Assembly: GCF_028623165.1 (NCBI RefSeq)
Contig: NZ_CP117768.1
Coordinates: 62,001 to 126,000, forward strand
DNA from: Nostoc sp. UHCC 0926
Lineage (GTDB): Bacteria > Cyanobacteriota > Cyanobacteriia > Cyanobacteriales > Nostocaceae
Length of the DNA stretch: 64,000 nt
Reading direction: 5' to 3'
This document shows positions 46,197 through 55,263 of this stretch, in pieces; position 1 is the first letter of the stretch, and every line of letters begins with the position of its first letter. Position numbers and translations under genes: made by a program. Under the pieces are notes generated by a model that saw only the letters and a list, made by a program, of their open reading frames with translations, made no database searches and was not told the DNA's origin.

Positions 46197-47574
46197 TCAA
46201 TATAATCTTAGCCAGGACAATAAATTTTCCCACCAGGAATATGTCAGATTACTAATACTCAGCTTCATTTTGTTACGAATGTCTTGGATATTCCAGTTGG
46301 TTAGTTTAGCTAGAGTTTGCGCCTCTTGTTCAAAACGCTTGGGCAAAGACTGCTTATATTCTCTACCTGCCTGACATTTGAGTTCCCCTTGGAACGGATG
46401 TTGCAAAACATAACGCCCTTGAAAAGATTCACTGTTAGCAGTTTGTTGGAATATGAGGTCTTCAGGGAATTTGTCGCGGCTGTAGCGGACATGCAGCCGG
46501 GAGATGAAGACGTTACTTCTAGGAGAGGGACGACGAAAGCTGGGGGATGCTGGCAGATTACTTCCAGAATTATCATCTAGCCAAAATACGCCTGCTTGCT
46601 TTAGTTCCTCTTGGGTTAGGGGATCAGCAGAACAGGGATCGCAACTACTCATGTCCCAAGCGTATTCCAAAAAACCAACTTTCCTGTCTTCTTTGGTGTA
46701 GACAGTTTGAAACATGGATTTGTAGAATTCACCAAATTCATCTTTGACAAACAAAGGAATGTTCGTGTTAGAAGGGATTTTCACCGTCCGGTAGTTAGTG
46801 ATTTCTGCCTGTCCTTGGGGCGAGAGGATGTAGACAATCAAATCCTGCTCTGTCGTAGCATTGATCATGCCTAAACGAATTGGCAGCATGAATTTGGGTG
46901 ACTGGTAGGAAATTTGTAGCGGACGAAGGAACTGGTAGCCAGATTTCTCAAATTTATCCAAGTTGACTTTGGCAACAAAGAATTTCATTGAGGAGCGGAT
47001 GTAGGGCTTTAGTAACTGTTTCGCACCTCTGGGGATTTTGTAGCCATTGCGTTTGAGCCAAGTTTCTAGTCCCCCAGATTCTTTGGCACTAAGGATCACG
47101 ATGTCGTATTCGCCGACGTTGAAACGTGCTTCGACTGTTACACCCAAACTGCGATCGCTCGTTTTTTCAGCTTCCTGATTGACTGCTCTGCTTCTAGGTG
47201 CCGCAGCAGGTAGATTTACCGAATCAGTTACAGCACAAGGATCTGAGTCAAAATATTCTACCAATCGCGGCGCACTAAAAGCATCCAAGCGCTCGATAAT
47301 TTTCGGTTCAGTCACGTGAACTTGCTCTTTTTGCAGCACCGTTGGCACAGGTACTACTATTGCATAAATCTTTGACTTCGCCTTGAAAGTCGTTTGCCAT
47401 TGTTAGGACAGTGCGATCCTCATCCCGTGCTATCACTACCTGAGAAGCTTTGTTATACAGTTTTGTATCAGCCTTGGCTACATAAAATCCACAAAATGCC
47501 CAAGCTGCGGGTGCAAAGCATAAAACAGCTACAATTGTCAACAATAATGGCGTTAAGAGTCGAAAAAACTTCAT
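46197..47574 (-). pseudogene. DUF2330 protein gene with a frameshift
   Basis: The 5' part (47574-47366) encodes a signal peptide (LLTPLLLTIVAVLCFAPAAW) and the DUF2330 start CGFYVAKADTKLYNKASQVV. The 3' part (from about 47364 to 46197) encodes the rest: VHVTEPKIIERLDAF, SPKFMLPIRLGMIN, and a C-terminal HVRYSRDKFPEDLIFQ. An extra T at 47365 (plus strand) breaks AAAGATTTTGCAATAG-type sequence; deleting it would join KDFAIVVPVPTVLQKEQ in frame. It is either a recent mutation or a sequencing error. DUF2330 proteins are exported and of unknown function. Confidence 0.8.
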
Positions 47575-47591
47575 TTTATACCTCTACTTTT

Positions 47592-48497
47592 TTAGTGCTG
47601 AGTTAGAGAGACGCGATTAATCGCGTCTGTACAAGAGTTAGGAGTAGAGACGTGATTAATCGCGTCTGTACAAGAGTTAGGAGTAAGAAGTTCTCTCCCT
47701 GCTCCCTCATCTCTCTCTTGCCAAACAAACCGTGGAGCTACCCAGAGAACATCTAGCAGAATGGTCAATGGTGCAAGGGCAAACAGTGCCCAGAAAACTG
47801 CTGTGGAAACAAAGAAATAATTCCGCAGGATAAAAGTTAATCCGGCGATGCAAACTGCCCAAACTACACGCCCAATTCGAGAATTGGGGATCGATCGCGG
47901 ATCTGTAATCATAAATAGGGCGAACAGCAGCAAAGACCCGCTCATCAATCGATGCCAGTAAACATCCCAAGTCCAGCCCAGCCAGAGATTGCGAATCGCC
48001 TCCAGCAAGGAGTAGCTACCCAAAAAAGCTGCTGTGGTGTCCCAACGACCAACGCGCTGCAAAATCATGCCACCAGTTCCGGCAAATAATAGCCCATACC
48101 ACCACTCTTCACCCCATTGTCCCGGCGAAACCCAAGCATCGGGGGTCAGAATCAAGGCAGAAATGATCCCAAAATTGGCGGGATTAAAGAAATGCTTATC
48201 ACCAACTTGGAAGATAAATTTGCTGGCGATCGCAATTGCTGCGGCTATTGCCATTGTCGTCCAGTGATCAGCCCGCAACAGCAGGGACAGTCCTAAAGAT
48301 GTAATTAAAGCACTCCGAAGATTCGTCATTTGTTCTTTGCCAGTAACTAATGACAATATCCATTGAGTTGCAAGACTTGTGGCGATCGCTACTCCAATCA
48401 ACTCTGGCCGCAGCGTCCAATCTCGTGTACCGATTCCCACGACTAGGAACAAGCCCAGAAATAGAATTTGATAATCTCGTATATCTTTGAGCAACAT
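47592..48497 (-). CDS. RnfD/NqrB-like membrane protein
   Basis: A 301-aa membrane protein of the NQR2/RnfD/RnfE family, which carries flavin and helps ion-linked electron transfer. About eight hydrophobic helices, the KHFFNPANFGII motif (about residues 104-115) and FMITDPRSIPNS (near 197-208) match the family. The other Rnf/Nqr subunits are not beside it. The true domain ends near VWQER; the last 33 residues are two copies of a 39-bp repeat (TPNSCTDAINxVS). It is upstream of the DUF2330 gene on the same strand. Confidence 0.85.
   Translation of the reverse strand: MLLKDIRDYQILFLGLFLVVGIGTRDWTLRPELIGVAIATSLATQWILSLVTGKEQMTNLRSALITSLGLSLLLRADHWTTMAIAAAIAIASKFIFQVGDKHFFNPANFGIISALILTPDAWVSPGQWGEEWWYGLLFAGTGGMILQRVGRWDTTAAFLGSYSLLEAIRNLWLGWTWDVYWHRLMSGSLLLFALFMITDPRSIPNSRIGRVVWAVCIAGLTFILRNYFFVSTAVFWALFALAPLTILLDVLWVAPRFVWQERDEGAGRELLTPNSCTDAINHVSTPNSCTDAINRVSLTQH
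47607..47684. repeat. 39-bp tandem repeat with the AGACGCGATTAATCGCGTCT palindrome
   Basis: Two 39-bp copies carry the palindrome at 47609-47628 and (one change) 47648-47667. Both lie in the 3' end of the RnfD-like gene and are read as TPNSCTDAINxVS, 13 codons each, so the insert keeps the frame. A third copy of the palindrome is at 61528-61547. Confidence 0.85.
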
Positions 48498-48910
48498 TAC
48501 CCTTTCATTCAGGGATTCCCCGTAGATTTTTCATCAATCTAGACGAGTACAAGCTAAAACAATGTTACTGTTACAAATTTTGTTACAAAATAAAGCAGTA
48601 AATCTAAAACCCCGCGAGGATAAAGTCAGAGATAGAAATGTATTGAGGGTATGGGAGTAGAAGAAAGAGAGGCTTGGTGTTAGCTTTGTTTTTTCCTTTG
48701 TTGACCCTTATACACCCGTAGTCTTGCACCCTTATACCCTGGCTCAACAAAAAATCTTTTTGCCTAAATCCTACCCACTGACCTACCAGATGTAGATTAC
48801 CATTTAAGCAAACATGCTTCATCGCCAGAAGTTGCAGCTACGCCCGTCGCAGACATCGCAGTTTCACAAGCAACACCGACAAAAAGTTGTCAGCAGCAGA
48901 TAAACGCAAA
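48498..48910. other. Gap between the RnfD-like gene and the polysaccharide deacetylase gene
   Basis: This divergent gap should hold both promoters. It is AT-rich at 48530-48600 (TTACTGTTACAAATTTTG). No gene or clear repeat was seen; the minus-strand frame at 48604-48822 has no supporting signal. Confidence 0.4.
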
Positions 48911-49609
48911 ATGCAGCTAGCTCCCCTGTTCCCAATTTTATACCGGATTCTCCAGCCAAGTTTTCCCAACTGCCTTTGGGCTGGAAATCCCCATTCTAAA
49001 GCGATCGCCCTGACTTTTGATGATGGGCCCCATCCTCAATACACACCCGAAGTCTTGGCAGTATTAGCTCGTTACAACATTACAGCTAGTTTTTTTTGGT
49101 TGGGTGTTTACGTCAACCGTTCACCAGCGATCGCCAAAGCCGTTAGCGATCGCGGACACTGGATCGGATTGCATGGCTACGATCATCGCTCTTTTGCCAT
49201 GCTTTCACCAAATGACCTGAAAGACAGTTTAGAAAAAACCCAAGCTGCCATCTATAATGCCTGCAACCTACAACCTGAACAAGTGCGAGATGTCCGCCCC
49301 CCCAATGGTTTATTTACACCTACTACTTTAAAATTATTTTTTCAGTGGAATTACCGTCCAGTTATGTGGAGTGTTGTACCAGAAGACTGGGTGCGACCGG
49401 GCGTCACCACCGTGGTAAAGCGAGTTATGCAGCAGGTCAAAAATGGTTCAATAATCGTTTTGCATGATGGTGCTTGCGGTGGAGAAGATGTTGCTGCCAC
49501 AATTCAAATCCTTATTCCGCAACTGCTACAACAAGGCTATGAGTTTGTAACTGTTGATACTCTATGGCAGCAAGCTAAGGCTAACCATACGAAAGTAATA
49601 GTATCCTGA
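48911..49609 (+). CDS. Polysaccharide deacetylase (NodB-type)
   Basis: A carbohydrate esterase family 4 enzyme that removes acetyl groups from polysaccharides such as chitin oligomers or peptidoglycan. I chose ATG 48911 (232 aa) over the upstream TTG. The catalytic motifs are present: LTFDDGPHPQYT (motif 1, metal and catalytic Asp), HGYDHRSF (His metal ligands), RPPNGLFTP-type motif 3 and IIVLHDG (motif 5). No signal peptide is obvious from this start. Confidence 0.9.
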   Translation: MQLAPLFPILYRILQPSFPNCLWAGNPHSKAIALTFDDGPHPQYTPEVLAVLARYNITASFFWLGVYVNRSPAIAKAVSDRGHWIGLHGYDHRSFAMLSPNDLKDSLEKTQAAIYNACNLQPEQVRDVRPPNGLFTPTTLKLFFQWNYRPVMWSVVPEDWVRPGVTTVVKRVMQQVKNGSIIVLHDGACGGEDVAATIQILIPQLLQQGYEFVTVDTLWQQAKANHTKVIVS

Positions 49610-49657
49610 TTTTTGATTTATGCTACTCAATATCTAATGAAATTTCCCGGCAAATTT

Positions 49658-50089
49658 TTATCTGCGATTACGACATTGCAGTGGGTAGCGTTTACCCCGC
49701 CATGTCGTCCAACCATCTGCGATTCTAGTACGACTGTTGTATTTGAGATACCAGTTATCTTGTTCTGCACCTAAATAACGAATACCTAAATCCTGTTTTT
49801 GTCTGCTGGAAAAACGTTTTCCTAAAGGAACCCACGCACTACTGTTATCACTAAACCGCCCGACGAGACGGACACCAGAAGTAGTAGAGCAAACATCACC
49901 ACTACAACTAGTTTGTGGGTCATCGACTACTTTCCACTGCATTTGGGCTGGTCTACCGTCAATATTACAATCCCAGAGACCAAAAAACCACTCACCAGCA
50001 ATCTGACTGGCTTTAGCATGACTAGATGCCAACACCAAACCTGCGGGAACAATCGCCAAGCCCAAAAGCCATTTTGTGATGTTTTTCAT
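49658..50089 (-). CDS. DUF6006 family exported protein
   Basis: A 143-aa exported protein: a signal peptide at residues 1-27 (LLGLAIVPAGLVLASSHAKA) and a mature domain with AGEWFFGLWDCNIDGRPAQM, CSGDVCSTTSGVR, then DLGIRYLGAEQDNWYLKYN and TTWRGKRYPLQCRN. Four Cys residues suggest disulfides. The pattern matches a cyanobacterial family of unknown function (DUF6006). Confidence 0.75.
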   Translation of the reverse strand: MKNITKWLLGLAIVPAGLVLASSHAKASQIAGEWFFGLWDCNIDGRPAQMQWKVVDDPQTSCSGDVCSTTSGVRLVGRFSDNSSAWVPLGKRFSSRQKQDLGIRYLGAEQDNWYLKYNSRTRIADGWTTWRGKRYPLQCRNRR

Positions 50090-50197
50090 AATGCTTCACT
50101 AATACCTTAAGCTAATCTATACTTTCTATTCACTTATATGTATCAGCTTTGCTGTTTATGCAGCTAATTAAAGTATGAAGATTTAATATTTTTTCCC

Positions 50198-50410
50198 ATG
50201 CTCAAAACTTTTAATGCATTTTGTGAAGTGCAACAACGGTGTCTAGATGTAGTCAGGGTGTGGTTAAATAATCTAGCAAGGGTGTCAAGCAATGATCCGT
50301 TAGAGCTTTTTGAGCGTATTCCATCTAATCGCATATCGCAAACAGCAATTGAATTTGCACAAAAGATATTGGAGTTAAATCAAAGTAAGCTGCTAAACAC
50401 CCTACTATGA
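50198..50410 (+). CDS. Small protein upstream of the HIRAN protein
   Basis: A 70-aa protein (MLKTFNAFCEVQQRCLDVV ... RISQTAIEFAQKILELNQ) with helical, amphipathic character. It overlaps the next gene by ATGA, so the pair is translated together. Size and position recall an antitoxin or regulatory subunit, but no family is recognised. Confidence 0.6.
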   Translation: MLKTFNAFCEVQQRCLDVVRVWLNNLARVSSNDPLELFERIPSNRISQTAIEFAQKILELNQSKLLNTLL

Positions 50411-51171
50411 AAACACTTTTTTTAGCTTGGCAAGATCCAAAAAGTCGCGCTTGGCTTCCCATTGGTCGCTTGACATTTGACGGAAAAAAATATCAGTTTG
50501 TATATACACAAGGTGCTATTAAAGCTCAAGCTGAACATAATTTTCAGCTATTGTATTCCTTGCCAGACTTGAACAAAGAATACGCATCAGTTGAACTATT
50601 CCCCTTGTTTTCTAATCGATTAATGCGACGCTCTCGCCCTGACTACAAAGATTATATTGAATCGCTAAATATTTCCGAAGGTGAAGACGATCCAGTTAGT
50701 ATTCTTTCTCGGAGTGGTGGACGCAAGGTAACAGATTATTTTGAAGTTTTCCCCTGTCCAGAACCAGATGAAAATGGTTTATACTATATCCATTTTTTTG
50801 CACATGGATTACGACACCTTCCTGCTTGTGCAACTGAGCGAATTAATCAATTACAAACGGGTGAAGTATTATATTTAGCTAACGAATTTCAAAATCCCTA
50901 TGACTCGCGTGCATTACTTTTATGCACTGAGGATCATTACATCGTAGGTTATTGCCCTCGATATATTGTCGATGATGTTTTTAAACTCAAAAACAAAAAT
51001 CCTGAACGTGTAAAAGTACACGTTGAGCGCGTTAACCCAGTACCGACAGCTCTCCAACTGCGTTTATTGTGCAATATGACCGCAGAATGGCATGAGGATT
51101 TTCGTCCATTTTCTAGTTGGGAGTATCAGCCTTTGATGGCTGATATCCCAGTGACTTATGCTAATTCCTAA
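50407..51171 (+). CDS. HIRAN domain-containing protein
   Basis: A 254-aa protein. The C-terminal half (about residues 130-205) has the HIRAN pattern: FAHGLRHLP, TGEVLYLANEFQNPYDSRAL and HYIVGYCPRYIVDDV, a fold that binds DNA ends or damaged DNA. The N-terminal half (FLAWQDPKSRAWLPIGRL, FVYTQGAIKAQAE) is like the N-terminal part of HipA-type proteins. It is coupled to the 70-aa gene by a 4-base overlap. The combination with HipA-like sequence suggests a regulator or toxin-like role, unproven. Confidence 0.7.
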   Translation: MKTLFLAWQDPKSRAWLPIGRLTFDGKKYQFVYTQGAIKAQAEHNFQLLYSLPDLNKEYASVELFPLFSNRLMRRSRPDYKDYIESLNISEGEDDPVSILSRSGGRKVTDYFEVFPCPEPDENGLYYIHFFAHGLRHLPACATERINQLQTGEVLYLANEFQNPYDSRALLLCTEDHYIVGYCPRYIVDDVFKLKNKNPERVKVHVERVNPVPTALQLRLLCNMTAEWHEDFRPFSSWEYQPLMADIPVTYANS

Positions 51172-52145
51172 AATTTATGTGCGGCTAGAAAAGCTTCGAC
51201 TTCAGCATTTGTAGGTTGGGAAGCGATCGCACCTGCTTTAATGGTAGTCAGCGCTCCAACAGCACTGGCATATGTGACAATGCGTTTTGCTGTTTGTGCA
51301 TCTCGCAAGCTGTGGATGCCGTGCTGACTCAGTTGGTGGATGAATCCTGCCAAAAAGCTATCACCTGCACCAGTTGTATCAACTACGGGGATGGAAAACG
51401 CAGATAATTTGCCTTCGTTCTCACCCAGACAGTAGGTGCAACCGTTTTCACCATCTGTCACTAATACTCCTTCAATTGAACCCAGACGGTAAGTGATGGC
51501 TCCGGGATCTGCGCTTTCAAATAGCCATTCAGCTTCTTCTTTGGAGAGTTTGAGGAAATCGACTCGCTTAAATAATTCTGGAATTTTTTGATGAGCGATG
51601 TTTGGCTCGTCCCAAAATACAGGACGCCAGTTGACATCTAGCACAATCTTTAAGTCGTAATGTTCTGCTAATTCTAGGGCGCGGTAAATTGCCTGTTCAC
51701 TTTCAGGATAGGCTAATTCCAAAGTACCCAAAACCAGAAAATCTGCCTCTTGAAACAACGAATTTGGCAATTGTTTAGCTTGCAGACAAGTATCAGCAAA
51801 TTCTGCGGTATCATACTGACCAAATCCGGCGAAGGTGCGATCGCCAGCCAGATCCCGTGTAACATAAACTTGCCGCGTTGGTGCTGTGGGATGGCGTTGT
51901 ACCCCCGTCGTCTCTACACCTACATCTTGTAATAGCTTGACCAGTGCATTCCCTGGTTCATCTTCGCCAACGGCTCCGATAAAGCCGGCTGATGTCCCCA
52001 GCTTGACTAAAGCACAGGCTACGTTAGCTGGTGCCCCTCCTGGGTAGGGAGTCCAAGATTTCACTTCTTCCAGCTTTAGCCCCAATTGATCGGCTAAACA
52101 ATCAAACAAAATTTCACCAAGGCACAAAACACGGGGATTGCTCAT
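51168..52145 (-). CDS. PfkB-family carbohydrate kinase (fructokinase-like)
   Basis: A 325-aa sugar kinase. The N-terminus (VLCLGEILFDCLADQLG) and GGAPANVACALVKLGT are the PfkB sugar-binding signature. DTTGAGDSFLAGFIHQL near the C-terminus is the ATP/anion hole with the catalytic Asp. The sequence is most like bacterial fructokinases. It converges with the HIRAN gene with a 4-base overlap of stop codons. The substrate is inferred. Confidence 0.87.
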   Translation of the reverse strand: MSNPRVLCLGEILFDCLADQLGLKLEEVKSWTPYPGGAPANVACALVKLGTSAGFIGAVGEDEPGNALVKLLQDVGVETTGVQRHPTAPTRQVYVTRDLAGDRTFAGFGQYDTAEFADTCLQAKQLPNSLFQEADFLVLGTLELAYPESEQAIYRALELAEHYDLKIVLDVNWRPVFWDEPNIAHQKIPELFKRVDFLKLSKEEAEWLFESADPGAITYRLGSIEGVLVTDGENGCTYCLGENEGKLSAFSIPVVDTTGAGDSFLAGFIHQLSQHGIHSLRDAQTAKRIVTYASAVGALTTIKAGAIASQPTNAEVEAFLAAHKF

Positions 52146-52508
52146 CTCATTTTTAATTTTAGATTTCGATTTGGAATTAGGAATTTACAGTATAAAATCT
52201 ACAATAGTTTTTGCTAATCTGTCGCCAGTCCTTCATAGAATTAAATAGCAATTTTTACTACTCCATAACATCTATATGCTTCTGAGTATCGCCTAAATTA
52301 TCTAAATATTTTTACTAGCTTTTAAAAATAAATAAGTGTTATATAGTACTTATCTATTGTCATGGTTTATATTCTTGCCAACTTGAAATCCAAAGAAAAT
52401 ATTGACAATGGTATTACTGCTAACACTTGAAACCCCTACCAACAAAAGAATCTTCTAGAATTAGAAAGAGCGATTAAGTACATATACCAAGCGAGGATAG
52501 AAATAGTC
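52146..52508. other. AT-rich divergent gap upstream of pedR
   Basis: It should hold the promoters for the sugar kinase and pedR genes. It is strongly AT-rich (ATTTTTACTAGCTTTTAAAA near 52306). No gene, repeat or clear operator was seen. Confidence 0.4.
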
Positions 52509-52772
52509 ATGGCTGGTGGCAAGTCTGAGACCCCCGTTAGTCTGTCAGACAGAGAACTGCAAATTATCGACTTAGTGGCCACTGGCTTAACTAACCAAGA
52601 GATTGCAGGAAAACTGGAGATTAGCAAGCGTACAGTTGATAACCATATCAGTAATATTCTGACTAAGACCCAGACAGAAAATCGAGTAGCTCTTGTCCGC
52701 TGGGCTTTACAGTGGGGAAAAGTCTGTTTGAATGATGTTAATTGTTGTCTTCTGCCTAACCAGATCGAATAA
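52509..52772 (+). CDS. pedR: LuxR-type regulator PedR
   Basis: A single-domain 87-aa LuxR/FixJ-type helix-turn-helix protein. LSDRELQIIDLVATGLTNQE and IAGKLEISKRTVDNHISNIL cover the recognition fold (about residues 12-50). The end WALQWGKVCLNDVNCCLLP carries the conserved Cys cluster of PedR, the small cyanobacterial regulator that answers to photosynthetic electron flow through thioredoxin. Its size and lack of receiver domain fit. The PedR name is by recognition of these features. Confidence 0.75.
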   Translation: MAGGKSETPVSLSDRELQIIDLVATGLTNQEIAGKLEISKRTVDNHISNILTKTQTENRVALVRWALQWGKVCLNDVNCCLLPNQIE

Positions 52773-53240
52773 ACAATTTATTTGGTAGCAACGTAATTGC
52801 TCTGGTCTGGTATACTGACAAGCCAATTTTCAGGTTTACTGATTTTTCCCCTCCTCACGCCTAAGTTTTCAGTGTGAACACTCTACCAAAAGTTCCGAGT
52901 CCTTCACTCAGCCGGAGTTTATGTTAGTGGAGCCAGCTGACCCTCGGACTCGGAAACTATAAAGATCAGAATTGCTTTCCAAATTCAGCAGAACAGATTT
53001 AGAACTTACGCAGAGGGGCACAGGGGCACAGGAGAATAATTGTAGGACTTAGGCATTGACAGGAAAGACCAAATATGGATGATTTGAAAACCACATCTGT
53101 ATTAGGGGCACAGCATTGCTCATGCGTGTCAATGCCCAAACTCAACAATCATCCACAAAAATTAGCAACAATTCAGTGGTGCAAGCGTTACATTTGAAAG
53201 AAATCTATGTTGCTCCATCGGCTTGGAGAGCAGTGTTCCA
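52773..53240. other. Gap between pedR and the DUF6391 gene
   Basis: It holds the structured stretch at 52893-52955 (next entry) and MITE-like words (AACTTACGCAGAGGGGCACA at about 53003 and GTAGGACTTAGGCATTGACA at about 53042). A GGGGCACAGCATTGCTCATG repeat lies near 53106. No gene was seen. Confidence 0.45.
52893..52955 (+). ncRNA. Structured stretch after pedR, possible small RNA or terminator
   Basis: TTCCGAGTCC (52893-52902) pairs perfectly with GGACTCGGAA (52946-52955). Inside, TCAGC and GCTGA give a second short stem. The 120-bp distance from the pedR stop and the lack of a T-run speak against a simple terminator. It does not match Yfr1 or Yfr2 as I know them. Confidence 0.3.
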
Positions 53241-53942
53241 ATGAATACTTCTGCTTCTTTTCAGAGTGGCTCGTCTCCCTTTGAATTTTTTAAGTTTGAT
53301 CTTACGACACCTGTATCTGAGAAAGTTTCGACCCCAGAATACCGACCCTTAGACTTTCCACAACCCACACAAGATGCCGACTTACTCAGGCAGCTATCGT
53401 TTATTCCAGGATTGAAAGAAATTTTGATTATCCGGCAGGTTCACGCCTTAGAACACGCTACTGTTTGGGTTCTTAGCGAATCAAAAAGTGCCTATCCTGC
53501 CAAAAGAGAACCTACTAACGTTCAACTAGATAACGAACTATTAGGCGGTTTATCTACTGAGCAGGGATTCTACCTCTATGGTGAGGTAAATATTAGTGAT
53601 TTGCGGCGTGCGGTTACAATTGCTCGACATCGCCTCACCAGTGGAGAATGGGATTTGGCTCTACATCCCCGTTGCGGCACAAATTTATCAGTAGCAATGC
53701 TCTTAACAGCTGGACTAGCTGTCGGTGTACATCTGTTACTACCATTTCGACCAATCGAGCAAATTATAGGTTTGGGGTTAGCAGCGACGACAGCCGCTGA
53801 ACTCGCACCTGATTTAGGTTCTATGGCACAGCGTTACCTAACAACTGCCATTCCTTTTAACCTAGCAATTGAAAATATTACGCGTACACGCGACGTTTGG
53901 GGGCGTCAGGCACATTTTGTTAAAGTGGGCTGGCAAGACTGA
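53241..53942 (+). CDS. DUF6391 domain-containing membrane protein
   Basis: A protein of 233 aa from ATG 53241; the TTG at 53223 adds six residues and was not used. Conserved blocks are LIIRQVHALEHATVWVL (about residues 71-87), HPRCGTNLSVAMLLTAGLAV (about 140-160) and a hydrophobic region with ELAPDLGSMAQRYLTT after it. At least one membrane helix pair lies at 145-190. HALEHAT with HPRCGTN suggests metal binding. The function of this cyanobacterial family is unknown. Confidence 0.8.
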   Translation: MNTSASFQSGSSPFEFFKFDLTTPVSEKVSTPEYRPLDFPQPTQDADLLRQLSFIPGLKEILIIRQVHALEHATVWVLSESKSAYPAKREPTNVQLDNELLGGLSTEQGFYLYGEVNISDLRRAVTIARHRLTSGEWDLALHPRCGTNLSVAMLLTAGLAVGVHLLLPFRPIEQIIGLGLAATTAAELAPDLGSMAQRYLTTAIPFNLAIENITRTRDVWGRQAHFVKVGWQD

Positions 53943-54120
53943 AGAGAGCAAGAGGCAGAGGGGAAAGAAGTAATTTTTCTTATTCCTCTTGCTCAATGCC
54001 CAATACAACTCTACCGGAGGCTGCGCCCGTAAGCGTAGCTATGCCGTAGGCTTTACGGCAACGTCTCACAATGAGCCTGTCGAACTGCTCAGTACAAGTA
54101 CCCACTTCCCTAATAAAATT

Positions 54121-55119
54121 ATGAGAAAACTTTACTTCTTACTCCCCGGTACAGATGGCAAATTTGCTTGTGGTGGTCTTTGGGCTGAGTTAAAAGCACT
54201 TAATCTAGTTCAGCAGTTCTGTAGTGCTGATGTTGTAACTTACCGTCAACGGGAAAAAGGTAAGCTTTTTATTGATGATTTGCTAAAAGAGAAAAATTTA
54301 AGTGATGTAATTTTTGTCATCAATTGGGGATTTGATATAGCTCAACTCGTGGCTAAACTTAAGCAATACAATGTCGTTTACCATGCACATAGTGCAGGTT
54401 ATCCATTTAGACTGCCTGCAAGTATTCCGATCATTACTGTTAGCCGCTATACAATGGGATATTGGGGAGAAAAATCACCCAATTCTCTCATTTATTATTT
54501 GCCCAATCAAATTTCTGATGAGTTTAAAAATTTAGGTCTTGAACGGGATATTGATGTTTTAGTTCAGGCTCGGAAATCTTCTGAGTATTTAATTAAAGAA
54601 TTAATTCCAGCTTTGCAAAAACGTTGTAAAGTATTGGTTGTTGACTCTTATGTAGAGGATTTACCTGGACTATTCAACCGAGCTAAGGTTTACCTCTATG
54701 ATTCGGCTGAGTACTGGGCACAACAGCGTGTTAGTGAAGGATTTGGTCTGCAACCAATGGAAGCTCTTGCCTGTGGTTGTCAAGTATTTTCTAGTGTCAA
54801 TGGTGGACTGGCAGATTACTTAGATCCTGGATTTAATTGCTATAAAATTGCTGGATATTCACAAGAATATGATGTCCAGCGGATTCTAAAGGTGATTGAT
54901 ACTTCAGTAGCTTTTAGTTTGTCTGAAGAGTTTTTAGCTGAGTATCGAACTGAAAATATTATTAATCGTTTCCGAGTTATTCTAAATGAGTTAAATGAAT
55001 TCTTTGATCACACTATACAGCAGCCATCTAATATTAAGAGTTTGACAGGAATACGTGTGGCAAAATTACTGGCTCAGAGGATATATGGAAAGCTGGAGAA
55101 GAAATACTTTAAGCAATAA
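54121..55119 (+). CDS. Glycosyltransferase, GT4-like
   Basis: A 332-aa protein from ATG 54121. The frame is open back to 53989, but those 44 codons are a dispersed repeat (GAGGCTGCGCCCGTAAGCG), so that start was rejected. It has a GT-B layout: an N-terminal KLYFLLPGTDGKFACGGLW glycine-rich loop, a middle VVYHAHSAGYPF, and the C-terminal nucleotide-sugar part VSEGFGLQPMEALACGCQVF (E-x7-E like). It lies upstream of rfbB, so it may act in cell-surface polysaccharide synthesis. Confidence 0.75.
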   Translation: MRKLYFLLPGTDGKFACGGLWAELKALNLVQQFCSADVVTYRQREKGKLFIDDLLKEKNLSDVIFVINWGFDIAQLVAKLKQYNVVYHAHSAGYPFRLPASIPIITVSRYTMGYWGEKSPNSLIYYLPNQISDEFKNLGLERDIDVLVQARKSSEYLIKELIPALQKRCKVLVVDSYVEDLPGLFNRAKVYLYDSAEYWAQQRVSEGFGLQPMEALACGCQVFSSVNGGLADYLDPGFNCYKIAGYSQEYDVQRILKVIDTSVAFSLSEEFLAEYRTENIINRFRVILNELNEFFDHTIQQPSNIKSLTGIRVAKLLAQRIYGKLEKKYFKQ

Positions 55120-55263
55120 AAACGTAAACGCGTAGCGGCTTGCCGCAGGCTACCGCAGAGGCAAGGCAGTGCGCCCTTGCGGTTAAGAGACTTGTCCCTT
55201 GCGCGTCTCCCTTAGGAGAAGCAACTGCCGCGCTGAGAACACAGAGAGAAGAGAGGTAATTGG

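Noticed and set aside
47340..47380. Programmed frameshift in the DUF2330 gene
   Set aside because: The junction has no slippery heptamer or stem; a single extra base explains it.
52840..52900. Yfr1 small RNA (CCCCTCCTCAC word near 52850)
   Set aside because: The conserved ACUCCUCACAC core and flanking stem-loops with a T-run are not present.
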